Shown here piece after piece: positions 46,364 through 56,168 of a stretch of DNA of 64,000 bases. The translations under genes and the position numbers were made by a program. Under the pieces are notes generated by a model. That model ran no database searches. It saw nothing but the letters and a program-made list of their open reading frames with translations, and was not told the DNA's origin. Position 1 is the stretch's first letter, and each line of letters begins with the position of its first letter. Source of the stretch: Erythrobacter sp. HL-111 (GTDB lineage: Bacteria > Pseudomonadota > Alphaproteobacteria > Sphingomonadales > Sphingomonadaceae). The DNA is taken from the NCBI RefSeq assembly GCF_900105095.1, contig NZ_LT629743.1:1860001-1924000 (forward strand). Reading direction: 5' to 3'.

Positions 46364-48781
46364 ATGACCAGCCTTATCCGCACGCTCTTCGCCAGTGCCG
46401 CTCTTATTGTTTGTTGCGCACCAGAAATCGCCGCGGCCCAATCGACCCAGTTTAATGTGCCGCGCGAACCAGTTGCCGATGCGGTGCGCCGGATCGGGCG
46501 CCAAGGCGGTGTGCAGATCATTGTATCGGGCGATGTTGCACGCGGGCGGACAGGCAATGCGGTGTCGGGCGCAATGGGGGTCGAACAGGCACTGGCGAAA
46601 CTGCTGGCTGGCACCGGGCTTGAAGCCCGCAAGACCGGGGATCGCACCTTTGTGGTTGTTAAAGGCCCAAGCCAGACTGCCGCGCTGCCGGGCACCGACG
46701 AGGCGGCACTTGCCGAAGAAACCTACGGCACGCCGATCATCGTCACAGCGCAGCGCCGACAGCAAGATGTGCAGGATGTTCCGATCGCGGTCAGTGCCGT
46801 CCGCGGAGAAGACATCGATCGCCGCGGAACAAGCGATCTCTTCGAGCTCGCCCGCTCGGTCCCCGGCCTCACAGTCTCGCAGTTCAGCGAGGCTGAACCG
46901 ATCATCGCAGTGCGCGGTGCCACCAACACCTTTTCTCAGGCGGGCGCCAGCAAGCCGGTGGGCGTGTTCATCGATGACGTGTTCATCTCGCGCAACAGCG
47001 CTTCGACTTTTCAGCTGTTTGACCTTGAATCGATCGAAGTTCTGCGCGGACCGCAAGGAACCCTGTTCGGGCGCAACGTCACCGGCGGCGCGATCGTGGT
47101 CAACACCGCCAAGCCGCGCCTGTCGAACACACTGGTGAAGGGCGAGGCAAGCTACGGCAACTTCAACGCCGTCACCTTGCGCGGGCTGGTCAGCGGGCCG
47201 CTTGCCGACAATATCGGGGCGAAACTCTCGGCCAATTATGTGACCCGTGACGGCTATTCGGTTGATCGCCTGATTGACCGCGATGTGGACGACTTTGAAG
47301 CATTCTCGGTGCGCGGGGCGGTGCTGTTTGAGCCGAGCGACACGCTTTCGGTTCTGCTCGCGGCCGATTTCGATAAGGAAAACTCGAATGGCCGCGCGAT
47401 TTCGGCCATCACACCGGTCGCGGCCGATGACGGCGATATCCGCACCACCGAAACCGGGTTTCCGCAGGCTTATGACCGCGAAGGCTTTGGCCTTTCGGCC
47501 ACGGTCAATCTCGAAACCGGCGCCGGCAACCTGACCTCGATCACTGCCTATCGGACCAGCGAGGCGAACGAGGAACTGTCGTTCAGCCCCGTGAGTTTCA
47601 CACTGCTGCCGCGCATCAACGCCGCTTTCCCGTTTCAGCGGACGACCGACAACCGCGATAACCCGCGCACCTTCTCGCAGGAAGTGCGGCTGGTCAGCGA
47701 TGCGGGGTCGCGGATCGGCTATGTCGCGGGGCTTTACTATTTTCGCGAGAATATCGAGCGCGATGCCCGCACCTTGCAATTCACCGGTCAGACCGGCGCG
47801 CTGAACCGCGATCGCACCTTCTTTCAAGACGTGACCACTGAAAGCTACGCCGCCTATCTGAACCTGAGCTATCAGGTCACCGACTGGCTCACCGCCCATG
47901 CGGGCGGGCGCTACACGTTCGAAGAAAAGCGGGTGAATGTCGATTATGTCGATGCTCTCAACCCGGCCGGCAATTTCAGCAATGCGGCATTCGAGGATGA
48001 CTATGAGCAGTTCACGCCCCGGTTCGCCCTCGAACTGACTCCGAGCGATGACGTGCTCATCTATGCGTCCTATACACAAGGGTTCACGGCAGGCGGGTTC
48101 AATACCGAGGAACCTTCGATCGCCGTCGTGGCAGACCCTTTCAGACCAGAGACAGTCGACTCGTTTGAGCTCGGCCTTAAATCATCGCTGTTCAACGACC
48201 GTCTCACGTTCAACATCGCTGCCTTCACCCAGAAATTCAGAGACAAGCAGGAGGGGTTTCTCACCCCCAGCTTCAACTTCGTGATCCGCAATGCTGCCGA
48301 AGCGACCGTGCAGGGGGTGGAAGTCGAAACCCGCTTCGCCATCACCCGCAGTGTCAGCCTTTCGGCATCCTATGCATATCTCGATGCGACCTATGACGAG
48401 TTCTTGCTGCAGCTGAACAACGAAGACCGTTCCGGCAACCGCTTGTCGACCGCTCCGGAACATGACTTTTCGATCAGCCTCGACGGCGATTTCCCGATCA
48501 CCGACGACATCTACCTGATCGCCAATGCGGAATATTCCTGGCAGGACGATTACTTCACCGGTTCGGAGAACCGCCCGACCTTTCTGATCGAGTCCTACGA
48601 TCTGGCCAATGTTTCGCTGGGACTGGAAGCTGCAGACGGGAAGTGGCGCATCGTGGCTTTCGCGGACAATATCTTCGATAAGGAATTCGTGTTGATCCGC
48701 TCCGATTTCGGCGCGGGCGGGGTCGGCGAAGCCTATGGCCCGCCCGCCACCTATGGCGTCCGTCTCGGGTTCGCATTCTGA
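46364..48781 (+). CDS. FecA-like TonB-dependent receptor with signalling domain
   Basis: This 805-residue receptor has a signal peptide (ending AAAQ near 25) and an N-terminal STN signalling domain (about 26-105, FNVPREPVADAVRRIGRQGGVQIIV). A TonB box IIVTAQRR precedes a plug with IAVRGATN and a barrel ending GVRLGFAF. The STN domain contacts the FecR-type protein, so binding of the ligand switches on the sigma factor. The ligand is unknown; no siderophore genes or Fur site were seen. Its stop overlaps the hydrolase start (TGATG). Confidence 0.92.
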   Translation: MTSLIRTLFASAALIVCCAPEIAAAQSTQFNVPREPVADAVRRIGRQGGVQIIVSGDVARGRTGNAVSGAMGVEQALAKLLAGTGLEARKTGDRTFVVVKGPSQTAALPGTDEAALAEETYGTPIIVTAQRRQQDVQDVPIAVSAVRGEDIDRRGTSDLFELARSVPGLTVSQFSEAEPIIAVRGATNTFSQAGASKPVGVFIDDVFISRNSASTFQLFDLESIEVLRGPQGTLFGRNVTGGAIVVNTAKPRLSNTLVKGEASYGNFNAVTLRGLVSGPLADNIGAKLSANYVTRDGYSVDRLIDRDVDDFEAFSVRGAVLFEPSDTLSVLLAADFDKENSNGRAISAITPVAADDGDIRTTETGFPQAYDREGFGLSATVNLETGAGNLTSITAYRTSEANEELSFSPVSFTLLPRINAAFPFQRTTDNRDNPRTFSQEVRLVSDAGSRIGYVAGLYYFRENIERDARTLQFTGQTGALNRDRTFFQDVTTESYAAYLNLSYQVTDWLTAHAGGRYTFEEKRVNVDYVDALNPAGNFSNAAFEDDYEQFTPRFALELTPSDDVLIYASYTQGFTAGGFNTEEPSIAVVADPFRPETVDSFELGLKSSLFNDRLTFNIAAFTQKFRDKQEGFLTPSFNFVIRNAAEATVQGVEVETRFAITRSVSLSASYAYLDATYDEFLLQLNNEDRSGNRLSTAPEHDFSISLDGDFPITDDIYLIANAEYSWQDDYFTGSENRPTFLIESYDLANVSLGLEAADGKWRIVAFADNIFDKEFVLIRSDFGAGGVGEAYGPPATYGVRLGFAF

Positions 48782-50082
48782 TGACCGGGCCATCCCGGCG
48801 AGAGCTTCTTGCCGGGATGGTCGGCGCGGCGGTGATCGCGGCATCGGCCAGATCGGCGGCCATTGCATCGCCAGCCAAACTCGAGGTCGGCCGCGCGCTT
48901 CCCGCCTGGACTCCTGGCACGCTGGACATCCATCACCTTGCCTACGGGCGGGGCGATGCGACCCTTGTTATCTGTCCTGACGGGCAATCGCTGCTGATCG
49001 ATGCGGGTGCTGTGCTGGGCAATGATCCGGCGCTTGTTCGTCCTGCCAGCGGGGCAGATCAAGATGCAGGGGCGTGGATCGCCAGATATGTTCGGCGTCA
49101 CATCGCGGCGACCGGTCTTGACGGGCTCAATCATGCCATTGTGACCCACCTGCACCAGGATCATATCGGGCAAGTGCCGTCCGGCGCGGTGTTGCGCCAG
49201 ACTGCAACGCACCAGCAAACGGGCATCAGCGCGGTTGCAGCGCATCTCGATATTGACCGGCTGCTTGACCCCGATTGGCCGAACTATGGCTACCCCGCAT
49301 TCGAAGGGAGGGAGTCGGTCGAGAACTACATCGCCTTCGCCCGCGACCGTGCACACGCGGGCCGCGCGGTGAAGAGGCTGGAAGCCGGGCGCGCGGTTGC
49401 GTCCGGCTCTGCCGACAGCGCCGCATGGTCGTTGCGCACCGTCGCCAGCCGCGGGCAAGTGTGGACTGGCGAAGGCTCCACCACGCGTGATGTTTTCCCT
49501 GCGCGCAATAAACTTCTGCGGGGGGATTGGCCTGGCGAGAATGCCATGTCGGCGGCATTCCTGCTGTCTTACGGGCCGTTCAGATATTTCACCGGAGGTG
49601 ATCTGACCGATTGGGCCGATGCGGGCACGCGGCCATGGATGAATGCCTTGACTCCGGCGGCGACTGCCGCAGGGCCCGTGCATGTATCGACCGTTCCGCA
49701 CCACGGTATGTTCGATGCAGCGTCGTCTGGGACCATCGCAGCGCTTGCTGCGCGTGATTGGGTGATCTCGGCCTGGCATGCTTCGCACCCAAGCCTCTCG
49801 ACCTTGGAGCGGCTGTTCAATCCACGGATCTATCCAGGGCCGCGAGACATATATTCGACCGCACTCCATCCTGCCGCCACACTGTCCATGCAGCGCCTCA
49901 CGGATCGATTGGCCAGCAAGGTGGGCCATATCGTGTGCCGGGTGGAACCCAAGGGCGGCCAATATCGTATCATCGTGACAGACCGCGACGATCCGGCGGA
50001 TCGCATTGTGTCCGTCTCAGATCCGAGATCGACGATGGCTTCGGCAGATCGAGCAGGGCCGCGGCCAATCGGAAGCAAGTGA
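48781..50082 (+). CDS. Exported metallo-beta-lactamase-fold hydrolase
   Basis: This 433-residue protein has a twin-arginine signal (SRRELLAGMVGAAVIAASA) and the metal-binding motif THLHQDHIG near residue 123. Further metal-site features are GGDLTDW and PHHGMFD in the second half, like ComEC-type metallo-beta-lactamase domains. Tat export suggests a folded, metal-loaded periplasmic enzyme. It is translationally coupled to the receptor gene, so it likely processes the imported ligand, for example a phosphate or nucleic-acid-like ester; this is inferred. The IS element begins 13 bases after its stop. Confidence 0.83.
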   Translation: MTGPSRRELLAGMVGAAVIAASARSAAIASPAKLEVGRALPAWTPGTLDIHHLAYGRGDATLVICPDGQSLLIDAGAVLGNDPALVRPASGADQDAGAWIARYVRRHIAATGLDGLNHAIVTHLHQDHIGQVPSGAVLRQTATHQQTGISAVAAHLDIDRLLDPDWPNYGYPAFEGRESVENYIAFARDRAHAGRAVKRLEAGRAVASGSADSAAWSLRTVASRGQVWTGEGSTTRDVFPARNKLLRGDWPGENAMSAAFLLSYGPFRYFTGGDLTDWADAGTRPWMNALTPAATAAGPVHVSTVPHHGMFDAASSGTIAALAARDWVISAWHASHPSLSTLERLFNPRIYPGPRDIYSTALHPAATLSMQRLTDRLASKVGHIVCRVEPKGGQYRIIVTDRDDPADRIVSVSDPRSTMASADRAGPRPIGSK

Positions 50083-50095
50083 GAACCGCTCTTAG

Positions 50096-51754
50096 CCTCT
50101 CTTATTCACGGCGATGCGGTTGGGCGCCTCTCGGCGCGAGCTTGACGCCACTGCTGCGTGCGGCGGCGTAGAGCGGGCGTGCGGCACCGCTGGCGTCTGT
50201 TTCACCGCGCTGTGATCGATGGGCTTTTCTGGTTGAAGGACTTGGCTCGGGGTTTCTGCGGCACTGCCGCGCCCGCTACGTCGGCGCAGGCTTGAGCGCG
50301 AGAACGATGGCACGCATCAGATCGGCATCGGGGCACGCAGAGGCGAACGCTACGCGGATTCGGGTGGCGCTTTCCATGACGCGGGCAGCAACCTTGAGCA
50401 GCCGCAGGCGCAGGGTCGTAAACTCGGCTTTTGCCAGAGCGGTGGTCTTTGGGATCGCCTGCTGAACGCGCCACAGCAGCCAGTAGGCAGCGGTGTGCAG
50501 GATCAGGCGCATCTGGTTGGCGTTCGCCGACCGGCACGAGGTGCGGTCACTGGCCAGCTGGGTCTTGTGCAGCTTGATCAAGTTCTCGGCCTGCCCGCGC
50601 GCACAGTAGAGCGTGTCATAGATGTATTCAGCCGAGCCTTGGGTTAGCGATGTGACGACATAGCGGATATCCATGCCCAGCGTGCTGGCCTCGATCCTGG
50701 CGACGACGCGGCGCTGGCGGTTCCAGCTCTTCGCGCCGTAGCGGGTCTCGGCATAGCTGTGCAGGACCGGGAGTTGGCACTCGGCGCGGCGGACCGCGCA
50801 GGCATCGGCGGCAGTGACGATAACCGGATCAGCGCGCAGCGCGGCGTTGGTCGGCAGACCGAACACGTAATCGACATGGGCCGCCTCGCAGAACGCCATG
50901 ACCTCGGGCCGTCCATAATGCCCGTCACCGCGGATGGTGATGTGGGTATCAGGCCAGTGGCGGCGAAGATGGCGCACCAGACGCCGGATATGGCCCGCCG
51001 CCTCCTTGCCAGAAGGCGTCTTGCCCGTGCGCAGCAGCATCGCCACCGGCCGGCCCGTTGCCGTGTCGTAGACATGGATCGGCAGGAAGCAGCGCTCCCC
51101 ATGATGTCCGTTCCAGAAGGAGAGTTGCTGATAGCCGTGCACGACGTCGCAGGTGTCATCGATATCCAGCGTCACCGCCGCCGGCGGAGTGGGGTAGCTG
51201 GCGCAGTAGATGTCGATCATGATCCCCAGCATCTTTGCCAGCTCGCGCGTGCTCGGCGCATTCTCCCAGCGGCTCATCGTCGGTTGGCTGGCCAACCCCG
51301 CACCCGATCCCGGCAGCTTGCCCAGCGCAAGGCGGAAGCCCGGATCATCGCGCAGAGCGTCGAGATCATCGGCATCCTCATAGCCGCAGGCGATCGCGAA
51401 CATCCGCGCGCGCAGGATATCTTCAAGCCGATGAACCACCCGAGCAGGATCGCGCGGATCGGCAATACACGCCGCAAGCCGCTGGCAGAGCCCCATCATG
51501 CGCTCGGCCTGAGCCAGCACCAGGACCCCGCCATCCGAGGTCAGCCTGCCGCCGTCAAACGCAGCTGTGACCTTCTTGCCGCGCACTGCTGGAAACGAAA
51601 ATACGGACGCGCTATCATCGCATCCGGCGGGTGTGGTCTGTGGCATATTTTGCCCCGTTGCAGGTCTGGCTTAAGCAACCACATTCCTACAACAATGCAA
51701 ATGCTTACGCCACTCCCGCCAACCCGTCAGACCACCGCCGGTGAATAATCCGGG
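50096..51754. mobile_element. Intact IS1380-family insertion sequence
   Basis: This 1,659-bp element is flanked by a 4-bp direct repeat TTAG (50092-50095 and 51755-51758). The ends are imperfect inverted repeats: left CCTCTCTTATTCACGGCG, right read inward CCCGGATTATTCACCGGCG. One transposase gene fills it. IS1380 elements are about 1.7 kb and make 4-bp duplications, so it appears complete. It sits between the acquired receptor operon and ruvC. Confidence 0.85.
50276..51646 (-). CDS. IS1380-family transposase
   Basis: This 456-residue DDE transposase has LTSDGGVLVLAQAERMMGL and QPTMSRWEN at its N-terminal side. VTLDIDDTCDVVHGYQQ carries the first catalytic Asp with a second at TIRGDGHYG, and YCARGQAENLIKLHKTQL carries the catalytic Glu. 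All match IS1380. The length is full and there is no internal stop, so the element may be active. Confidence 0.95.
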   Translation of the reverse strand: MPQTTPAGCDDSASVFSFPAVRGKKVTAAFDGGRLTSDGGVLVLAQAERMMGLCQRLAACIADPRDPARVVHRLEDILRARMFAIACGYEDADDLDALRDDPGFRLALGKLPGSGAGLASQPTMSRWENAPSTRELAKMLGIMIDIYCASYPTPPAAVTLDIDDTCDVVHGYQQLSFWNGHHGERCFLPIHVYDTATGRPVAMLLRTGKTPSGKEAAGHIRRLVRHLRRHWPDTHITIRGDGHYGRPEVMAFCEAAHVDYVFGLPTNAALRADPVIVTAADACAVRRAECQLPVLHSYAETRYGAKSWNRQRRVVARIEASTLGMDIRYVVTSLTQGSAEYIYDTLYCARGQAENLIKLHKTQLASDRTSCRSANANQMRLILHTAAYWLLWRVQQAIPKTTALAKAEFTTLRLRLLKVAARVMESATRIRVAFASACPDADLMRAIVLALKPAPT

Positions 51755-51898
51755 TTAGGGTGCGGCAAGGAAGGGGGCGGAGTGTGTCCAAAAGCTTTCT
51801 GCCGACGCCTACGAGCCGCCATTCCGCCTCCCACCCCCTCCGGTCATTTCCCTTACAGGCGGGCTCTCATGAAAGCGGTCACCACCTTCGTCTCCTGA

Positions 51899-52360
51899 TC
51901 ACGAATGCGCATCCGCGATCGCCACGGCCAGCGCGTCCGCCGCGTCGGCCCCCGCGATCGCCGCTCCGGGGAGCAGGACGCGCAGCATGGCCTGTACCTG
52001 GGCCTTGTCCGCCCCGCCGGTTCCGACCACCGATTGCTTGACCCGCCGCGCCGCGTGTTCGCGCACGGCCAGCCCCGCCGCCCCGCACGCCGCGAGCACC
52101 GCGCCGCGCGCCTGGGCGAGCTTGAGCGTGGATTGCGGGTTCTTGTTGAGGAACACCTCCTCGCACGCCGCGCGCTGCGGCGCGTATTGCGCGATCACCG
52201 CGGCGATCTCCCGCTGCAGCAAGGCAAGCCGCTCCGCCATCGGCGCCGAACTCGGCGTCGGCACCTCGCCGTTCGCGACATGCGACAGCCGCGCGCCCTC
52301 GCTGCGGATCACGCCCCAGCCGGTGCAGGACAGCGAGGGATCGAGGCCGAGGATGACCAC
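51899..52360 (-). CDS. ruvC: Holliday junction endonuclease RuvC
   Basis: This 153-residue resolvase has the first catalytic Asp in ILGLDPSLSCTGWG, a Glu in ACEEVFLNKNPQSTLKLAQARGA and the C-terminal ADAADALAVAIADAH with the last two acidic residues. It cuts Holliday junctions with RuvAB. ruvA does not follow, which is unusual: the 140 bases downstream have no gene and then comes the IS element. Confidence 0.95.
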   Translation of the reverse strand: MVILGLDPSLSCTGWGVIRSEGARLSHVANGEVPTPSSAPMAERLALLQREIAAVIAQYAPQRAACEEVFLNKNPQSTLKLAQARGAVLAACGAAGLAVREHAARRVKQSVVGTGGADKAQVQAMLRVLLPGAAIAGADAADALAVAIADAHS

Positions 52361-52373
52361 GCCCGCCCTGCCC

Positions 52374-52469
52374 TCAGCCGAGCCCGAACCGCAGGCCGAC
52401 CCGCCACAGCAAGGCGGTGAGGAAGGCGGCGCCGAGCGCGAGCGCGAAAAGCCATTCGAGGCGGCTCAC
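52374..52469 (-). CDS. Small single-helix membrane protein between yebC and ruvC
   Basis: This 31-residue peptide consists of V(M)SRLEW, one hydrophobic helix ([16 protein letters not shown]) and a basic end RVGLRFGLG. The GTG start overlaps the yebC stop by 4 bases (GTGA), which supports translation. The ruvC ATG is 14 bases after its stop. No known family was recognised. Confidence 0.6.
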   Translation of the reverse strand: MSRLEWLFALALGAAFLTALLWRVGLRFGLG

Positions 52470-53212
52470 GCCCCGAGCTTCTCCATCACCTCGTCCGGGA
52501 TTTCGTAATTGCCCCACACGGTCTGCACGTCGTCGTCATCGTCGAGCGCGTCGATCAGCTTCATCAGCGTGCCGGCAGTGCCCTCGTCGAGTTGCACGGT
52601 GATGTTGGGCTTCCACGCGAGCTTGACGTTCTCCGCCTCGCCCAGAGTCCTTTCGAGATCGCCAGCGACCTGGTGGAGATCGTCCGCCGCGGTCCAGATC
52701 GTGTGCCCGTCCTCCGAGCTCTCGATGTCGAGCGCGCCCGCTTCCATCGCGGCTTCGAGCACCTTTTCCTCGTCGCCGGCGCTCGCCGGATATTCGATCA
52801 GGCCGAGCCGTTCGAACCCGTGCTGGACCGAACCCGCCGTGCCGAGATTGCCGCCGTTCTTGGCAAAGCAGGTCCGCACGTTGGTCGCGGTGCGGTTGCG
52901 GTTGTCGGTCAGCGCCTCGACGATGATCGCGCTGCCGCCGGGGCCGTAGCCTTCGTAGCGCACTTCCTCGTAGCTCTCGTCGTCACCACCGCTCGCCTTG
53001 TCGATCGCCCGCTGGATGTTGTCCTTGGGCATGGACTGGGCCTTGGCGTTGTTGACCGCGAGGCGCAGGCGCGGATTCATGTCGGGATCGGGCGCGCCCA
53101 TCTTCGCCGCCACGGTGATCTCGCGCGAAAGTTTCGAGAAGAGATTGGAACGCTTTTTGTCCTGGGCACCTTTGCGATGCATGATGTTCTTGAATTTGGA
53201 ATGGCCTGCCAT
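52466..53212 (-). CDS. yebC: YebC/PmpR family DNA-binding regulator
   Basis: This 248-residue YebC protein begins [53 protein letters not shown] and [12 protein letters not shown] follow. The family binds DNA or, in recent work, the ribosome to relieve stalling at proline runs. It opens the unit with the 31-residue peptide and ruvC. Length and motifs are standard. Confidence 0.95.
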   Translation of the reverse strand: MAGHSKFKNIMHRKGAQDKKRSNLFSKLSREITVAAKMGAPDPDMNPRLRLAVNNAKAQSMPKDNIQRAIDKASGGDDESYEEVRYEGYGPGGSAIIVEALTDNRNRTATNVRTCFAKNGGNLGTAGSVQHGFERLGLIEYPASAGDEEKVLEAAMEAGALDIESSEDGHTIWTAADDLHQVAGDLERTLGEAENVKLAWKPNITVQLDEGTAGTLMKLIDALDDDDDVQTVWGNYEIPDEVMEKLGA

Positions 53213-53260
53213 GGGGACTCTTCGTAAGCCGGTGTTGAAATCAGCCTGCCCATTAGCCGC

Positions 53261-54007
53261 ATGACGGGCGAAATCACAAGTGCGCGCAGCGAGGGCGCGC
53301 TCGCGCCGACGATGCGCGGGCAATGGGCCGACCTGCTGGCCTTCCTGAGGCACCCCTACCTGCCCGAACGCCTGCTGCCGCCGGGCCAGTCGGCGCGGCT
53401 GGTGGCGCGGCTGTTCGCGCTCGACCTCGTGGCCATCGCCGGGTTCGCCGTACTCGCCCTGACTGCGGTGGGGCTGGAACTGCCGGAAAACTACAATGCC
53501 ACCCTCGGCCTCGGCGCTCAGACCATCGTCCTGCTCGTGATCGTCGCCCCGGTGCTGGAGGAAATCGTCTTTCGCGGCTGGCTGTCGGGCCGGCCGGGCA
53601 CGATCCTTGCCCTGTTCTGGGCCGGCGCAGGGCTCGCCGGGCTGGCGCTGTTCGGGGCGGGTGCGGGGCCTGCCGGGCCGATCGCGGCGCTGATCGGGCT
53701 GGTCCTTGCGGCGGCGATGCTGGTGGCGCTGCGCGGCCGCCCGCCCCTGCCGGCGTTCGAGCGGCATTTCGCATGGTTCTTCTGGGCAAGCGCGATCCTG
53801 TTCGCGGCGGTCCATCTTGCCAATTACGAAGAAGGCGCGCTCGCCATCCTGCTGCCGCTCTTGGTCCCCCAATTCGTGCTCGGGACGCTGGCGGGCCATG
53901 TCAGGGTGCGCTGCGGCCTCGTGTGGTCGATGCTGCTCCACGCGGCCCACAACGGCTTTGCCGTGGGCATCGCCCTCGTCGCGCTGTCGCTCGAACCGGC
54001 CGGCTGA
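53261..54007 (+). CDS. CPBP family intramembrane metalloprotease
   Basis: This 248-residue membrane protein has about seven helices and the CPBP (Abi/Rce1) motifs EEIVFRGWL (EExxFR), FAAVHLANY and [10 protein letters not shown], which supply the metal-site Glu and His. It probably cleaves or processes membrane-bound peptides. The start ATG 53261 is divergent from yebC. The substrate is unknown. Confidence 0.88.
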   Translation: MTGEITSARSEGALAPTMRGQWADLLAFLRHPYLPERLLPPGQSARLVARLFALDLVAIAGFAVLALTAVGLELPENYNATLGLGAQTIVLLVIVAPVLEEIVFRGWLSGRPGTILALFWAGAGLAGLALFGAGAGPAGPIAALIGLVLAAAMLVALRGRPPLPAFERHFAWFFWASAILFAAVHLANYEEGALAILLPLLVPQFVLGTLAGHVRVRCGLVWSMLLHAAHNGFAVGIALVALSLEPAG

Positions 54008-54017
54008 TCCGGCGCGC

Positions 54018-54365
54018 TCAGACCTTCACCGCGGTCCCGCTCGCGCTCACCATCAGCATCGAGCCGGTGTCACCGATCACCTCGTAATCGAGGTCGATGC
54101 CGACCACCGCGTTGGCCCCGCGGCTCGCCGCCTCGGCCTGCAATTCGGCGATCGCCTCGTCGCGGGCCTGCGAAAGGATGCGCTCGTAGCTGCCCGAGCG
54201 CCCGCCGACGATGTCGCGGATATTGGCGAATAGGTCGCGGAACAGGTTCGCCCCGACGATCACCTCGCCCACGACGATGCCGCAATATTCCTGGATCGGG
54301 CGGCTCTCGATCGTCGGGGTGGTGGTGACGATGACGCCGCGCGCGTCCTTCCATTCGCCTGGCAT
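54018..54365 (-). CDS. YbjQ family (UPF0145) protein
   Basis: This 115-residue protein opens [39 protein letters not shown], then has [11 protein letters not shown] and [13 protein letters not shown]. These match YbjQ/UPF0145, small pentameric proteins of unknown role. GGAG precedes ATG 54365. It is convergent with the CPBP gene, with 10 bases between stops. Confidence 0.93.
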   Translation of the reverse strand: MPGEWKDARGVIVTTTPTIESRPIQEYCGIVVGEVIVGANLFRDLFANIRDIVGGRSGSYERILSQARDEAIAELQAEAASRGANAVVGIDLDYEVIGDTGSMLMVSASGTAVKV

Positions 54366-54434
54366 GAATTCGCTCTCCTGGATGTCCGGCCCGCGTGTGT
54401 TGTTGGCATAACACGCCGCCGGTCGCAAGATCGC

Positions 54435-55313
54435 TCAGCCGTTCACCACGCTGCCGCCATTGGGGTGGAGCACCTGCCCGCTCATGTAGGACGAATCCTC
54501 GCAGGCGAGGAACAGGAAGGCCGGGGCGACCTCGTTGGGTTCGCCCGCCCGGCCCATCGGCACGTCCTCGCCCCAGTCGTCCATCTCCTCTTCCGGCATC
54601 CCGCCGCACGGATTGAGCGGGGTCCAGATCGGCCCCGGCGCGACGGCGTTCACGCGGATGCCGTGCCCGATCAGGTTCTCGCTGAGCGAGCGGGTGAAGG
54701 CGGTGATCGCGCCCTTGGTCGCCGAATAGTCGAGCAGGATCGGCGAGCCCTTGTACATGGTCACGCTGGTGCAGTTGACGATGGTCGCGCCCGCCTTCAG
54801 GTGCGGACGGGCGGCCTTGGCGAGATAGAACATCGAGAAGATGTTCGACTGGAAGGTGCGCTGGAGCTGCTCGGGGGTGATGTCGGTGACATCGTAGTCG
54901 GGGTGCTGTTCGCCCGCGATCTGGATCACGCTGTCGATCCGGCCGAAGCGTTCGATCACCGCGTCGACCAGCCGCTGCGCCTCGCCCTCCGCGCCGAGAT
55001 CGCCCGCGAGCGTGAGCACTTCGGCGCCCTCGGCCTCGCACAGTTCCTTCGTCCTGGCGGCGTCGTCGTGCTCCTCGAGATAGGCGATCGCGATGTTCGC
55101 CCCTTCGCGCGCGAACAGCACGGCGGTCGCCCGCCCGATGCCGCTGTCGCCGCCGGTCACGATCGCGACCTTGCCCTGCATCCGGCCCGAACCTGGATAG
55201 CGCGGCTGCCATTCGGGCTTCCTCTCGAGCGCGCTTTCATGGCCGGGAAGGTCCGGCTCCTCGTCGATCGGTTCGATGAAGGTCGCGTTCGCGGTGTGTT
55301 TCTGCTCCGTCAT
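54435..55313 (-). CDS. SDR family oxidoreductase
   Basis: This 292-residue short-chain dehydrogenase has AIVTGGDSGIGRATA (TGxxxGxG), IQIAGEQ, a Ser at NCTSVTMYKG and YSATKGA (Tyr-x-x-x-Lys). A 45-residue N-terminal extension precedes it (HTANATFIEPIDEEPDLPGH), as in the YghA/GolD-like group of stress-linked dehydrogenases. ATG 55313 is chosen from the family start. The substrate is unknown. Confidence 0.92.
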   Translation of the reverse strand: MTEQKHTANATFIEPIDEEPDLPGHESALERKPEWQPRYPGSGRMQGKVAIVTGGDSGIGRATAVLFAREGANIAIAYLEEHDDAARTKELCEAEGAEVLTLAGDLGAEGEAQRLVDAVIERFGRIDSVIQIAGEQHPDYDVTDITPEQLQRTFQSNIFSMFYLAKAARPHLKAGATIVNCTSVTMYKGSPILLDYSATKGAITAFTRSLSENLIGHGIRVNAVAPGPIWTPLNPCGGMPEEEMDDWGEDVPMGRAGEPNEVAPAFLFLACEDSSYMSGQVLHPNGGSVVNG

Positions 55314-55435
55314 GATGGGCGGTCCTCTCGTCCTTGAACAAGCGACCAACCCTGCTGCGCGCGCGCCCGTTCCGCCCCTGCCGACCGGGCGGGCAGGCCG
55401 AGCGACGGGACGCGCGAGCGGAGCCCGGCGGGCGT

Positions 55436-55687
55436 TCAGCGCATCCCGAGCGCGGCCATGTAGGTTTCGAGGATCGTTTCCTGTTCGGAGCGGTCGTCGG
55501 GCTTCATCTTCCGCAGGCGGATGATCTGGCGCATGATCTTGGTGTCGTACCCGACCGCCTTCGCCTCGGCATAGACGTCGCGGATGTCGTCGGCGATGCC
55601 CTTCTTCTCTTCCTCGAGGCGCTCGATCCGCTCGATCAGGAGGCGCAGGCGGTCATCAGTGGGTTGGGCGTCGCTGGCTTCGGCCAT
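55436..55687 (-). CDS. GapR-like DUF2312 DNA-binding protein
   Basis: This 83-residue protein of the DUF2312/GapR family has [20 protein letters not shown] (coiled coil) and [23 protein letters not shown]. GapR of Caulobacter binds overtwisted AT-rich DNA near replication and transcription and helps topoisomerases. The layout and length agree with it. Confidence 0.9.
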   Translation of the reverse strand: MAEASDAQPTDDRLRLLIERIERLEEEKKGIADDIRDVYAEAKAVGYDTKIMRQIIRLRKMKPDDRSEQETILETYMAALGMR

Positions 55688-55802
55688 TGGTCAGGTCACT
55701 CCGGATGGGTGGGAATCGGTTCGGCGCCCCGGATAGGCAAAGGCCGCGTGCCGCAAAAGGCCGCTTTCCACAGGGGCGGGAAAGCGGCGGGGATAATTCG
55801 CC

Positions 55803-56120
55803 TCAGCCCCGGTCGGCCGCGTTGCGCGCGATCGAACGCTCCATCGCGGCGAGCTGTTCGGGCGTCGCCTCCTTCTGCCGGGTCGCCTTCCACTCCTCCA
55901 TCGGCATCCCGTGGACCAGCGCGCGCGCCGCCGCCTTGTCGCCTTCGTATCCGGCATCGCGGATCCAGTCGGCCAGGCAATTGCGGCAGAATCCCGCGAG
56001 CCCCATCAGCTCGATGTTCTGCGCGTCGTGGCGGTGGCGCAGGTGGCGCACCAGCCGCCGGAAAGCGGCCGCGGCCACCGCGTCGTCGAGCTCATCTAGC
56101 GGGTCGGCGGAATCGGTCAT
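55803..56120 (-). CDS. DUF1244 domain-containing protein
   Basis: This 105-residue protein has FRRLVRHLRHRHDAQNIELMGLAGFCRNCLADW, with two conserved Cys, and GDKAAARALVHGMPMEEWKA. It belongs to DUF1244, small proteins of unknown function found throughout alphaproteobacteria. It is divergent from pyk with a 48-base gap, so the promoters overlap. Confidence 0.92.
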   Translation of the reverse strand: MTDSADPLDELDDAVAAAAFRRLVRHLRHRHDAQNIELMGLAGFCRNCLADWIRDAGYEGDKAAARALVHGMPMEEWKATRQKEATPEQLAAMERSIARNAADRG

Positions 56121-56168
56121 CCCGGCTTTTCCTTGAGTTGCAAACTTGCTGTGCCATAGGCCTTTGCC

